A DNA stretch of 64,000 nt. It comes from Roseiarcus sp963836695 (GTDB taxonomy: Bacteria; Pseudomonadota; Alphaproteobacteria; Rhizobiales; Beijerinckiaceae). Positions 1-10,138 of this stretch are shown in pieces. Every line of letters begins with the position of its first letter. Position 1 is the first letter of the stretch. The notes under the pieces were generated by a model, which ran no database searches, was not told where the DNA came from, and was given only the letters and a program-made list of their open reading frames with translations. A program made the position numbers and the translations under genes. The stretch covers positions 1 to 64,000 of the forward strand of contig CAWIKX010000011.1 of assembly GCA_963836695.1 (NCBI GenBank), written 5' to 3'.

Positions 1-2
1 CC

Positions 3-146
3 TTCCGCGCCCGGGGAAACCAGGGGATCAACTATCGTCGAGGTGTCTGGCATCATCCACTGATCGCGCTCGATCGGACCAGCGACTTTCTTGTCCTGGA
101 CAGGGGGGCGAAGGAGAAAATCTGGATTTTCGAAAGGCTCGCGTAG
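3..146 (+). CDS. allA: Ureidoglycolate lyase (AllA-like), C-terminal fragment cut by the window edge
   Basis: An open frame runs from base 3 to a TAG at 144-146. Its 47 residues include GNQGINY, GVWHHPLIALD and SDFLVLDRG, in the order and spacing I know from the C-terminal half of ureidoglycolate lyase. That enzyme splits ureidoglycolate into glyoxylate and urea in the last step of allantoin breakdown. The fragment is too short for a track of long reading frames and its start lies outside the window. It points towards the broken ABC transporter, so the two genes converge. With the allantoate-amidohydrolase-like gene at 4.0-5.3 kb and a hydantoin/allantoin-type racemase at 14.9 kb, it suggests that ureide catabolism is the theme of this region. 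The family call rests on motif memory only. Confidence 0.7.
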   Translation, partial: FRARGNQGINYRRGVWHHPLIALDRTSDFLVLDRGAKEKIWIFERLA

Positions 147-187
147 AGGTTTTATCCCTGATCGAATTCTAACCAGTCCCTGCAATT

Positions 188-1177
188 TCAAGCGAGGCTC
201 TCCTCCCGTCCACGCACAATCTGGGAAAAGGTGACCGCGATGACGAGCGCGCCGCCGTAAAAAAGGTCCTGGACAAAAGTGCTGACGCCAAGGATCGAGA
301 GGCCGGTAATGCCGGTCACGAGGAAATAGACGCTGATGATCGTTCCCCATGGGTTGAATTGGCCAGGACTGATGCTCGTCGCGCCCAGAAAGGCGGCTGC
401 AAAGGCAGGCAGCAAGAAGGTCAGGCCCGAACTCGGGTCGGCGGCGGCAGTCGTGCCAACGTAGAGGACCCCGGCCATCGCGCCCATTACACCCGAGCAG
501 ACGAAGCCTCCCAGACGGATCCGATCGACGGCGATCCCGCTCAGTCGCGCGACCTCGCGGCCCCGCCCTACAAACAACAACCGTCGCCCCAATGCGGTGT
601 AGCTGAACACATACCAAAATAGCGCACAGGATCAGGGCATAGTAGAATCCGAGCGGGACGCCGAGGAACCGATACGATCACGGCGTCGACGAGCAATTCG
701 GAGACGCCACTGATCGTTTGCTGGTCGCCCAGCCACAGCGTCAATCCATGGATAAAGCTTCCGACGCCCATCGTCACGATGAGCGAGTTCATCCGGAAGT
801 AGAGCACAAAGAAGCCGTTCACGAGGCCGACCGCCAGGCCCGCGGCGAGCGCCGCAGCAATGCACGCCGATGGGCGCGCCGTGATTTACGTTCAGACGGC
901 GAGAAGAGTGGCGGCGAATGTGAGCCCGCTGGCGATGGATAGGTCGTAGTCGCCAGCGGTCAGCGGGATGATGAGACCAAGCGCGGTCACGACAATCACG
1001 GATTGCGAACCCAAAATGGTCGCGAAGTTGGACCAGGTGAGGAAGCTTTCTGGCCTTAGGAAGCCGAAAAGCGCGATTGTAGCGCCCACACAAGAACAAG
1101 CGCCAGTCGCTCGAACCATCGATGAAGGCGCCGTGATAGGCGACCCCGCCGGGGCCGCTCTGCCTCTTTCCGCTCAT
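188..1177 (-). pseudogene. Ribose-type ABC transporter permease (RbsC/YjfF-like), frame-broken
   Basis: Three reading frames must be joined to give one permease of about 320 residues. The first part (about 1119-892) reads PESFLTWSNFATIL, then VVTALGLIIPLTAGDYDLSIA, the conserved loop of the BPD_transp_2 family. The middle (about 822-670) holds MNSLIVTMGVGSFIHGL, and the end (610-188) holds AFLGATSISPGQFNPWGTIISVYFLV. The protein would be an inner-membrane channel subunit with 8-10 helices. The proposed start at 1177 lies 22 bases after the stop of the ATPase gene, so order of transcription is binding protein, ATPase, permease. Breaks fall near 1115, 880 and 660. Either the gene is dead or this stretch of sequence has indel errors. 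The substrate is unknown; context suggests a purine or ureide. Confidence 0.75.
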
Positions 1178-1198
1178 CTTCTCGCCCTCGGCGATCCC

Positions 1199-2725
1199 TC
1201 ATCCAGCGCCGTAGCATGCCCGTGCGATCGCGGCTTTATTGATCTGGTCGCCGACTATTCCGTTCGCCACGCCCCGGTTGAACACGAGAACACGGTCGCA
1301 GATCGCCGTCAGCTGCTCATAGTCCGAGCTCGCGCACAAGACAGCGGCCGGACCGCCGCGGCCCCAGCGATCGTATCGAATACCTGAGCGCGCGCACCCA
1401 CGTCCACGCCCTGGGTCGGTTCGTCGAGCAGGATGAGGCGCGGTTCGGTTTGAAACCATTTCGCGAGCAGCGCTTTCTGTTGATTGCCGCCGCTGAGCGT
1501 TCCGAGCAGTCGCGTCGGATCGCGCGGCCGCACGTCGAATTGATCGGCGAGGACCGGCGTTGCGCAGCAGCGCCACTTCCGCCAAGGCCCAAGCGCGGCT
1601 TATCTCGTGAGCACTGGCTGGTTGACGTTTTCACTTACCGTCAGAGTTGGGACAGCGCCCGATACGAGCCGATCACCAGGAACGAGAACGCAGCCAATCT
1701 CGATAGCCCGGCGAGGCGTCTCGACAGCGCAACCGCCTCAGCGCCGATGTCTATCGCCCGCAAACCGAGCTGGCATGGCGCCGAAGGCCGTAGATCACAT
1801 CAGAGTAACCTGACCCAATCAAACCCGTCAGACCGACGACCTCGCCTGGAGGAGAAAGAGACGGAAAACCCTTTAACAGCGCCGCCGTCAGGTTCGAAAT
1901 CGCGATCGAAGGCTTCGGCCAAAGGTTCTTGCCGCGGGGCGCATCGCTTCGAGATCGACATGCCGGCCGACGATCAGCCGAACCACCTCGGCTTTCGCCA
2001 TTCCCTTGGTCTCGAAGGCGCCCGCGACCCGTCCGTCGCGCAGGACAGTGGCGCGATCGGTGATTTCCAGCACTTCGTCGATGTCGTGCGAAACAAAGAT
2101 GACGCTTGCGCCATCCGCAACGATCTCGCGAATCAACTTGAAAAGCCTCGACGTCATGCGCGGGAAGGAACGGCGTCGGTTCGTCGAGCACGAGGAGTCC
2201 TCGCGCGCGCCCGGCCCCGCTCGTCGCCGCAACTGCTCGAACGCGCGCAGGATCGCGAGCTGGGCGCGCTCGACCGGAGTGAGCGCGTTACCGGCAGGGT
2301 CGAGACGTAGGTCATAACGTCGAAAAATCGCGAGCCCGCCTCGATTCCGCGCTCCAGTCAATGCCCCACCGATCTCGACGGCAAGATCAGACAGCAGTAG
2401 ATTCTCAAGAACGGTCAGCGAGGGAAGAAGACCGAGATGCTGATGGACGAAAGTGACGCGATGCTCGCGCAGCGAACGGCGCGACCGGAAATGTAGGGGG
2501 CGACCGTCGATGGCGATGGCGGCGTCCGTCATGGCGTCATGGAACCCCGAGAGGATCTTGATGAGGGTCGACTTGCCAGACCCGTTCTGGCCGAGAAGGC
2601 CGTGGACTTCGCCGTGGCGGACAGTGAGACTACGTCGTCGAGCGCCTTTACGCCGCCGAAGCTCTTGGTGAGCCGATCGATACGAAGAACCGGGAATATC
2701 CGCCTGAGCCGCGTCTCTCGATTCC
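1199..2725 (-). pseudogene. Sugar-type ABC transporter ATP-binding protein with two nucleotide-binding domains (RbsA-like), frame-broken
   Basis: The first domain starts with IDRLTKSFGGVKALDD near 2685, followed after a one-base slip near 2640 by the Walker A GQNGSGKSTLIKILSG (about 2600-2550). The H-loop region VIFVSHDIDEVLEITDRATVLRDGRV follows near 2080. The second domain has a degenerate P-loop, GLTGLIGSGYSDVIYGL (about 1840-1790), as is normal for RbsA-type proteins. It then has an intact signature LSGGNQQKALLAKW and Walker B LILLDEPTQGVDVGARAQ (about 1495-1380). The tail ends in VLVFNRGVANGIVGD at 1199. At least four frame changes are needed. No good ATG is visible after the binding-protein stop at 2740, so the start is approximate. 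The protein would energise the permease encoded just downstream. Confidence 0.78.
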
Positions 2726-2739
2726 GCCTCGCTCGCGCG

Positions 2740-3836
2740 CTAGTGCAGCTTCCACAACTTGCGATATCCGTCGATATAGGCGTCGCCGTAGCCTGTATTC
2801 ACCTTGGGCGGCTTGCCGGCAGTGTCCGCGTTGTCCTTGTCGAAGATCAGGAGCGGGATCTTCGGGTCCTTGACCGTTGGCAGTCCGCAAAGCATCCGCA
2901 TCTCGGCGTCTAGGACCGCGTGGCCGATCCAATCCAGGTTCTCGCCAATGTCGACGTCGACCTTGCCCTGCTGGACCAGGCCAATGGCGAAGGGCGTCCC
3001 ATTGAAAGTCGCGATCTTCACCTTGTCAGCGCGTCCGGCAATGGTCACCGCGGGGACGACCCACTGCGACAGGACGTCATAAATCGGGATGACGAAATTT
3101 ACCGAGGGATCGGCGGTGAGCGCCGATTGAACATTCGTCTGCGTCTTCGTCGCCATCTCCGGGATGCTGACATTGACGTAGGTCGATTTGCAAGCCGGGC
3201 ATTTGGCGAATTCTTCCTTGATCCCGCTCAGCATCGAGTCGGTCGAGAGGACGTCGTTGATGCCGACGATTATCGCGTTCGCTTTTCCGTCAGTCTTCCA
3301 AATCGCCCAATCGGCAAGAAGCGCGCCGGCGCGCTTGTAGTCGATCGGCACCACGCCGCTGGCGCCGCCGGCACGGGCTGCTCGTAGCCGGTCAGGTGCG
3401 CGGCGACGACCTTGAGGCCCGCCGCCTCCGCCGCCTTAACCTGCGGCTCCAGGAACCGCGGGTCGGCGCCAGCCAGGAGGTCAATCAGGTTGAATTTGTT
3501 GTTGATTGCGTAGTCGAAGCCCTGCACCCATTGGGTCGGCTGGCCCTGATTCTCCCAGATCTTCAATTTGAAACCGATATCCTTGGCGACCTTCCTCCAT
3601 CGAGGTCTGGATCGTCTTGATAAAGGGTACGGCGCTCGAGGCGGGGATGGTGAGAATGGACTTGTCCTTCATGCAGGCGGCCGCGTCGAAGGCTTCGCCG
3701 GGCGCCTGGAATTTTGGCAGCTGCCGATAGGGCGCGAGTTGCGCCTGCGCGCGCGCGGCCTCTGGACTTTCCGCCAGCGCGGCGGCGGCGAATTGAAGGC
3801 GGCGAAGACGCCCGCAAGCACAATGTTTGTTTTCAT
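2740..3836 (-). pseudogene. Periplasmic sugar-binding-like protein of the ribose-type ABC transporter, frame-broken
   Basis: The start ATG (3836-3834) is preceded by GGAGGGAGGC, a strong ribosome binding site, and opens with MKTNIVLAGVFAAF, a signal peptide start. Frames must be changed near 3795, 3590 and 3370. The parts then read in order KFQAPGEAFDAAACMKDKSI, IPASSAVPFIKTIQTSMEE, QWVQGFDYAINNKFNLIDLLAG, ANAIIVGINDVLSTDSM and VNTGYGDAYIDGYRKLWKLH. This is the two-lobed periplasmic binding protein type that pairs with RbsA/RbsC transporters (Peripla_BP_4 pattern). It is the first gene of a three-gene minus-strand operon and diverges from the amidohydrolase at 4013. Paired ACMKDKS and CPACKS cysteines are visible. 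Ligand cannot be read from sequence. Confidence 0.75.
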
Positions 3837-3938
3837 AAATGCCTCCCTCCGGATCGCAGCGGCGAGCAGCAAGTGCGCCCGCTTGCGCGGCGATCAACCC
3901 AGAGACTTGCCGGACCCTAGACAGAAAAATATCAATTC

Positions 3939-3953
3939 TGTATTCGAAATACA
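3939..3953. promoter_or_regulatory. Palindromic operator candidate TGTATT-CGA-AATACA
   Basis: This is a perfect 6+6 inverted repeat with a 3-base centre. It lies between two divergent genes, 102 bases before the binding-protein start and 59 bases before the amidohydrolase start. Its size and symmetry fit the short palindromes bound by FCD-type GntR regulators, and such a regulator is encoded at 9256-9952. The link between the two is inference. Confidence 0.45.
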
Positions 3954-4012
3954 ATCTTTCGACGCATTGTGCTTGCGCCAATCGGTGGAAATAGAAGGGC
4001 CGGAGCGTTGCA

Positions 4013-5263
4013 ATGGAAGGACTGGACGAGGATCGTGCGATTGAGGACCTTCGCAAGCTTGCACATTCGGCAAGACGGGACGGGCGTCAATCGGCCGGCC
4101 TTGACGGACGCCGATATCGCAGCGCGCGAATGGCTACGCGGCCGAATGGCGGAAGCGGGACTTGAAGCGACAGTCGACGGATCGGCAACGTGTATGGCCG
4201 CGCGCCGGACGCCAAGGTCGCCCTGCTCGCTGGCTCGCATTCCGACAGCGTGCCCAATGGCGGCTGGCTGGACGGCGCGCTCGGCGTCGTCTTTGCGCTG
4301 GAGGTCGCGCGCGCGTATCAGGCGACTCATCCGCGCGCGCCCGTCGGCGTCGACGCGTCTCCTTCGCCGACGAAGAGGGGACCTTCCTCGCCTGCGTCGG
4401 AAGCCGCTCGTTCTGCGGCCCTCTGGCGCCCTCGGATCTGCGGGCGCGCGCAACGGGCGGGCGAACCTGCTAGGCGACCGCCTGGACAGCCTCGACTGGC
4501 GGCAAAGCCGCGGCGCGGCTCGAGCCGGCACGCCATCGCGCATTCCTCGAGGCCCATATCGAGCAGGGCCCGCGCCTCGTCAAGTCGGGCGCCGACATCG
4601 CCGTCGTGACCGGGATCGTCGGCGTGCGCCGACGTCGGGTGCGTTTCGAGGGCCAGGCGGATCACGCCGGCACGACCCCTATGGCGATGCGGCGCGATGC
4701 CGGTATGGCGATGCTCGCCTTCGCGCTCTCGGCGGCAAAGACGCTGCGCGACGCGGGCTCTGCCGCTTCCGTCTGGAATCTCGGCGTCGTCGGCGTGAAG
4801 CCTGGCGCAGCGAACGTGGTTCCCGACGAAGCGGAGATCGTGGTCGAGTTCCGCGACCTTTCGACCGCCGTATTAGACCGCATGGACGAGGCGCTCGGCG
4901 CATTGATCGCCCGAAAGCGACGGAGCGACGGCGTGTGCGTGACATCCGCGCGTGATCGGCGCGGATCGAGCCGACCGATATGGACGAGCGTCTCGCAGTT
5001 CGTATCGAAGCCGCTGCCGCCGACACGAGGGCGCGCGCAGCGAGCGGATGCAAAGCGGAGCCGGCCACGACGCGATGATCGTCGGCCGGCAGATCCCCGC
5101 CGCGATGCTGTTCGTCCCGAGCATCGGCGGCAGAAGCCACACATGTCGGAAGACACCGACGAAGGGGACATCCGTCGTGGCCTGCAGAGTTTACGCGCGG
5201 GCGGCACAGTCGATCGCTCGAGGCGCTCAGGCCCGACGGACGTGGCGCGCTCTGACAGGATAG
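4013..5263 (+). pseudogene. M20-family amidohydrolase: allantoate amidohydrolase / N-carbamoyl-L-amino-acid hydrolase, frame-broken
   Basis: Joined across several frame changes, the product has the full pattern of the dinuclear-metal amidohydrolases that remove a carbamoyl group with release of ammonia. In order: LTDADIAAREWLRGRMAEAGL, then GSHSDSVPNGGWLDGALG (metal His and bridging Asp), SFADEEGTF (metal Glu), FLEAHIEQGP (metal His), the dimerisation region VRFEGQADHAGTTPM, and SGAGHDAMIVGRQIPAAMLFVPS with the last metal His near the C terminus. The length, about 410 residues, is normal. Breaks fall near 4070, 4190, 4340, 4460, 4530, 4925 and beyond, so this is among the most damaged genes here. 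Substrate may be allantoate or an N-carbamoyl amino acid: the allA-like fragment favours the first and hyuAB favours the second. Confidence 0.8.
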
Positions 5264-5280
5264 ATTGAGAGGCTGAGACA

Positions 5281-7360
5281 ATGAGAATGATCGGCGTGGA
5301 TGTCGGCGGCACTTTTACCGACATCGTCTATTGCGACATGTCGTCGGGCGAGGTTGCGATCCACAAAGTCTCGACAACGCCCGACGATCCGTCGCGCGCG
5401 ATCATGCAAGGGGTCGCCGAGGTTTGCGCCGAGAATGGCGTCGCGCCCGGCTCGATCGATTATGTGCTTCACGGCACAACGACAGCGACGAATGCGGTGC
5501 TGGAAAACAAAGGCGCGCGCACTGGCATGGTGACTAAGCAGGGCTTTCGCGACATCGTCCATATCGCCCGTCACCAGCGTGTCGAGCATTATTCGATCCA
5601 TGCAGGAGCTGCCTTGGCAAAGCCGGCCGCTTGCTCCGCGTCGCTATCGCAAGGTGGTGAAGGGACGCCTCATCCCTCCACATGGGGCCGAGCTCGAGCC
5701 GCTCGACGAGGTGGACGTGGTCGCGGCGGCGCGCGCGCTGAAGGACGAGGGGGTCGAAGCGGTCGCCGTCTGCTTCCTGTTCTCCTACCTCAATCCGGCA
5801 CACGAGGAGAAGGCGAAACAGATTTTGTCGCGAGAGCTGCCCGGCGTCTTCATCACCACGTCTTCGTCCGTTTCTCCGCAATTCCGCGAGTTCGAGCGCT
5901 TCACGACGGCGGCGTTGTGCGCTTTCGTCGGACCGAAAATGCGCACGTATATCGGCAAGCTCGACGCGTCCCTAAAGAGCGCCGGTTTGCGGGCGGATCT
6001 GCGCATCATGGCGTCGAACGGCGGGGTCGCTACTCCGGCGATGGCGGAAGAGAAGCCGGTGATGACGCTGCTCTCGGGCCTCGCGGCGGGCGTGCTTGGC
6101 GGTGCTTGGGCCGGCGAATTGAGCGGGCGGCGGAAACTCATCACCTTCGACATCGGCGGGACGAGCGCTGATATCGGCCTCGTCGTCGACGGCCGCTACG
6201 CCGAAACTGATCCGCGCAGCACCTCGATCGCCGGGTTTCCGTTGCTGATGCCGATGATCGACATCCATACGATCGGCGCCGGTGGCGGTTCGATCGCCTA
6301 TGTCGATCACGGCGGCGCATTCCGCGTCGGACCGCGCAGCGCCGGCGCCGTGCCGGGACCTGCGGCTTACGGTCGCGGCGGGGCGCAGCCGACCGTGACG
6401 GATGCAAACGTGGTCCTGGGGCGCCTCGACAAGGACGATTTCCTTGGTGGAAGCATGAAGCTCGACGACGCGGCGTCGCATCGCGTGATCGACGAACTAG
6501 CGGGGCGTCTCGGACTGGCGAAGCTTGAAGCGGCGGAGGGAGTGCTTACCGTCATCAACAGCAATATGGCCAACGCGATCAGATCGCGCACAGTGCAGAA
6601 AGGCGTCGACCCCCGGGAGTTCGCGCTGGTCGCCTTTGGCGGCGCCGGACCGCTGCATGGGGCGGAAGTCGCGAGAATGCTGGGCATTCCCGAAGTCATC
6701 GTGCCGTCCTATCCCGGCATCACGTCGGCCATGGGCCTGCTGACGACCGACCTCAAATACGACGTCATCAGGACGCAATTCCAGGTTAGCGGCAATGTCG
6801 ATCTGAAGCGGCTCAACGCCGATCTTGCAGATATGGAGCGACGGCTCGCAGGGCAGTTCGCGGCGGACCATCTCGACGCCGGTGGCATTCACTTCGTGCG
6901 CGACGGAGACCTTCGCTATGTTGGCCAGGGCTACGAGTTGAAGATCCCCTTTCCATTGGGCAATCTGTCGGAGGCCGAACTGCAGAGCGTCTGGAGCCTG
7001 TTCCATCGCGCGCATCAGCGCGAATATGGCCATTTCTTCGAGCAGAACCCAATCGAAATCGTCAACGTGCGCGTAACTGGAGTGGGCGCCATGCCCAAAC
7101 TCCAGAAACTGCGCACTCCCCAAGGCGGGTCGCTTATCAACGCGAGGACGCGGATCGGCCAATGCGCGTTCCGCATCGGCGGCGAGCTCAAACCGTTCGA
7201 CACTAGCTTCTATCGGCGCGCGATTCTGCCCGTTGGCGAATCCTTCGCCGGACCCGCCATCGTTTTGCAAAAGGACAGCACAACCGTCATCCCCCCAGGC
7301 TGGTCGGCGGTCAACAGCGCAGACGGAAACCTGATCCTTAGTTTCCACGGAGACTTCTGA
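5281..7360 (+). CDS. hyuA: N-methylhydantoinase A / 5-oxoprolinase alpha-type subunit, one frameshift near 5599
   Basis: The start MRMIGVDVGGTFTDIVYCD carries the phosphate-binding loop of the ASKHA ATPase fold typical of HyuA, and HGTTTATNAVLENKGA follows. The frame breaks at HQRVEHYSI: one surplus C at 5598-5599 removed would restore SIMQELPWQSRPL and lead straight into the long downstream frame. That frame has FLFSYLNPAHE, SNGGVATP, LITFDIGGTSADIGLV (second phosphate loop), DIHTIGAGGGSIAYVD and FGGAGPLHGAEVA. The joined protein is about 692 residues, normal for the family. With HyuB it opens hydantoin or oxoproline rings at the cost of ATP. Its stop overlaps the hyuB start (TGATG at 7358), a sign of coupled translation. 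Because a single base explains the break, a sequence error or recent mutation is likely. Confidence 0.88.
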
Positions 7361-9189
7361 TGCAACCCCGCGAAGGATCGAACGCTCCTGCTCAGCTTTC
7401 GACGCGAGTCGATCCGATCACGGGCGCCGTGATCCAGGGCGCTCTGGAGAATATCGCCATCGAAATGGGTCACAAGCTGATGCGGATGAGCTATTCGAGC
7501 ATCATCCGTGAGTCCGAGGACTTCGGCGCCGCGCTGACCGACGCCGATGGCAACCAGCTCTGCGAGTGCAAAATGAGCACGCCTCTGCAGTCTGGACCGA
7601 TTCCCGGCTACGTGAGGGGGATCAAGGAACGGTTCGCGGCGCGCGGTGATGCATTCCGCCCAGGCGACGTAATCATGCACAACGACCCTTATGGCGGCGC
7701 GTCGCACGGTCCCGATGTGGCGTTCTGCGTGCCGGTGTTCGACGGCGAGAAGCTTCTCGGCTTCTCGGTCACGACCGCGCATCACCTCGACATCGGCGCA
7801 CATACCCCGGGCAGTTGCGGCATCGTCGACGCGGTCGACGCCTACGCCGAAGGGCTTCAGTTCAAAGCCATCAAGGTGGTCGATCAAGGCAGGCGCAACG
7901 ACATGGTGTGGCACATGGTTCGCGACAACATCCGGATCGCAGATCTGGTTGTCGGCGATATGGAGGCGCAGATCGCCGCCGCCCAGATCGGCGCGCGCCG
8001 CTACCTTGACCTCGTGCGACACTATGGACTCGACACTGTGGCGGGAGCGACCTCGGATCTGATGGACTATTCCGAGCGCCTCATGCGCGCCGCGATCCGC
8101 GCGATCCCAGATGGCGTCTACAGCGCCACGACGTTCATCGACGGGTTTCTCGACGACGCGGACCCTTCCCGCCGCGATCTGAAGATCGTCGCCACGATCA
8201 CGGTCAAGGACGACGAGATGCTTGTCGATCTCGCGGGCACCGCGCCGCAAGTGCCGGATCGTCCAATCAACATGCCGTTCGAGGGAACGGTCGATTGCGC
8301 GGTCTGGCTGACGCTGCGCTCGATATTGCTCGACAGCGTTGTCTACGGGCCGATCCCCCAGAACAGCGGCCTGACGCGGCCGATCAAGATCGTTGCTCCA
8401 AAGGGTTGTCTTGCGAACCCGATCTTTCCGGCTCCCGTCATCGCCCGCTTCGGGCCGGGCAACGCGGTCGCCGACACCGTTATGAAAGCGTTGGCGCCGG
8501 CCGTACCCGACCAAGTCAGCGCCGGCATCGGCAATCTCACTGTCATCGCCTTCAGCGGCGTGCTCAATGAGCAGCAGTGGGTTCACATGGAGATTCTGGA
8601 AGGCAGTTACGGCGGGCGCAGCGGCCTGGACGGGATGGATACCGTCGACACGCTTTACGCCAACACCCGGAACAATCCGATCGAAGACATCGAATCGCAC
8701 CTGCCGTTGCGGGTTCAGCGGTACGAGTTGCGGGAAGATAGGGCGGCGCCCGGTGAGTGGCGAGGCGGGGTCGGTTCGGTGCGCGAATTTCTCTATCTCA
8801 CGGAGGGTGGTTTTTCGGTCGAGGGCGAGGGCCACAAGTTCAGGCCGTGGGGCTTCGACGGCGGCGCCGATGGCCTCCCGAGCGCGCTGGTTCAGGTCTC
8901 TTCGACCGGAGACAAAATCGAACTGCCATCCAAAGTTCCTTACCGCAAGGCCAAGGCGGGCGATCGCCTGGTCTCCTACGGCCCAAGCGGCGGTGGTTAC
9001 GGCGATCCGCTGCTGCGCGCTCCCGAAGCGGTCCTGGAAAATGTCCTCGATGGGATCGTGTCCGCGGCTCAGGCGCGTGACCAATACGGCGTTGTCATCG
9101 CGGCCGAGCGCGTTAACACCTCTGCGACGGAAACGCTCCGCGCTGAGCTTCGGCGCGCCCGAAGCGGCCATGAACTTGGCGCTAGCTAA
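7360..9189 (+). CDS. hyuB: N-methylhydantoinase B / 5-oxoprolinase beta-type subunit
   Basis: An intact 609-residue protein of the HyuB family. Recognisable blocks are MSYSSIIRESEDFGAALTDADG, GDVIMHNDPYGGASHGPDVAF, TTAHHLDIGAHTPGS, EGTVDCAVW, GGRSGLDGMD and YGPSGGGYGDPL near the end. HYDANTOINASE_B proteins bind metal through the conserved Asp and His residues of the NDPY and HHLDIG blocks and form a complex with HyuA. The ATG overlaps the hyuA stop. The pair probably acts in the cytoplasm on a hydantoin-like ring (or oxoproline). Its product would feed the N-carbamoyl hydrolase upstream. The gene is undamaged although both genes upstream of it are broken. Confidence 0.93.
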   Translation: MQPREGSNAPAQLSTRVDPITGAVIQGALENIAIEMGHKLMRMSYSSIIRESEDFGAALTDADGNQLCECKMSTPLQSGPIPGYVRGIKERFAARGDAFRPGDVIMHNDPYGGASHGPDVAFCVPVFDGEKLLGFSVTTAHHLDIGAHTPGSCGIVDAVDAYAEGLQFKAIKVVDQGRRNDMVWHMVRDNIRIADLVVGDMEAQIAAAQIGARRYLDLVRHYGLDTVAGATSDLMDYSERLMRAAIRAIPDGVYSATTFIDGFLDDADPSRRDLKIVATITVKDDEMLVDLAGTAPQVPDRPINMPFEGTVDCAVWLTLRSILLDSVVYGPIPQNSGLTRPIKIVAPKGCLANPIFPAPVIARFGPGNAVADTVMKALAPAVPDQVSAGIGNLTVIAFSGVLNEQQWVHMEILEGSYGGRSGLDGMDTVDTLYANTRNNPIEDIESHLPLRVQRYELREDRAAPGEWRGGVGSVREFLYLTEGGFSVEGEGHKFRPWGFDGGADGLPSALVQVSSTGDKIELPSKVPYRKAKAGDRLVSYGPSGGGYGDPLLRAPEAVLENVLDGIVSAAQARDQYGVVIAAERVNTSATETLRAELRRARSGHELGAS

Positions 9190-9255
9190 CGCGCGCGGCC
9201 GCTGAACGGAGCGGCGCTCACGCGTTCAGGAATTCGACCCACCCGCCGCCACCGA

Positions 9256-9952
9256 TCATCGAGCAAAAATGCTCATGATGTCGACTGACTGTTCGACGCC
9301 GTCATAAATGTCGAGGGCGCTCTCGATATGGCGTAAGTGATACTCCATGGCCTCCGCAGCGCGGTGAGCGTCTCGCAGCCCCAGCGCGTCGGTAAGGTTC
9401 GAATGTTCGGTTTCGGAGCAGGAACGCGTACTGTGCGCGCCGTGGAGACCGATGATCAAGGACGTGCGCGCGACAAGCTCCGAGAGAAATTTTGTCAGGA
9501 CCGAATTGCCGGCGACCTCCGCCAGGCGGAGATGAAATTCTCCGGAAAGCCGAATTCGACTGGCTGCGGTCGCTGCGCGCCTCGGCCGCCGCTCCCGCGC
9601 GAACGTTGGCGCGCAGCCCTTCCAGCGCGCTCTCTTCGATGCGCTCCACAGCCAACAGGGCGATCGACCTCTCGACCGCGCGGCGCGCCTCAAACACCTC
9701 ATGTGCGGCCGTGGCGTCCGGGCTGCTGACGAAGGCGCCGCGGTTGGCGTGAAGCGTCACCACTCCGCGCTCGGCGAGCACCACGAGAATCCGGCGGATC
9801 TGCGTGCGGTTGCACTGGAAAGCGTCGCAAAGAACGCTCTCGGGCAATTTTGCGCCGGCCCGAAGCCGCTGCTCCATGACCGCGTTGACGATCCGCTCAA
9901 CGATCGCGTCGTCCGACGGCGAGCTTCGCGCCTGATCCGTCATCAGCGCCAT
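9256..9952 (-). CDS. GntR-family transcriptional regulator with FCD effector domain, one frameshift
   Basis: The N-terminal part (from ATG 9952) is a winged helix: AIVERIVNAVMEQRLRAGAKLPESVLCDAFQCNRTQIRRIL, then VVTLHANRGAFVSSPDATAAHEVFEARRAVE. The C-terminal part, in another frame after about 9570, is an FCD helical bundle: FHLRLAEVAGNSVLTKFLSELVARTSLII, and EHSNLTDALGLRDAHRAAEAMEYHLRHIE. The FH and H residues of these blocks are the usual metal or ligand positions of FCD domains. Joined length is about 232 residues, as expected. The gene converges with hyuB and diverges from the Liv operon, so it is the likely local regulator of the hydantoin/ureide genes. Operators may be the palindromes at 3939 and 10045. 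Confidence 0.82.
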
Positions 9953-10044
9953 CGCCTCGCCCCTACTCCATGATCAACGGCCGATCGAAGTTACCGACGT
10001 TTTGCGTCTACACAAAGCTCCGGCCAATTGTCGACGATCGTCTT

Positions 10045-10061
10045 ACTTATTGTTGACAAGT
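10045..10061. promoter_or_regulatory. Imperfect palindrome overlapping a TTGACA box upstream of the Liv operon
   Basis: The sequence ACTTATTGTTGACAAGT has 4-base outer arms (ACTT/AAGT) with partial inner symmetry, and a TTGACA hexamer sits inside it at 10053-10058. It lies in the divergent space between the GntR gene and the binding-protein gene at 10139. No convincing -10 box follows at 17 bases, so the promoter reading is weak. An operator for the neighbouring GntR protein is plausible. Confidence 0.3.
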
Positions 10062-10138
10062 AGATCAAGCCATGTCACCCAGATGTAAAGGCTTGATTTA
10101 AGTCCGGGCGCGCCGGGCAGGCCGAGCAGGGAGGAACC

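Noticed and set aside
7210..9171. A 653-codon open frame antisense to hyuB
   Set aside because: It is the mirror of a clear HyuB gene, rich in Arg, Asp and His as antisense frames of high-GC genes are, and shows no domain motif.
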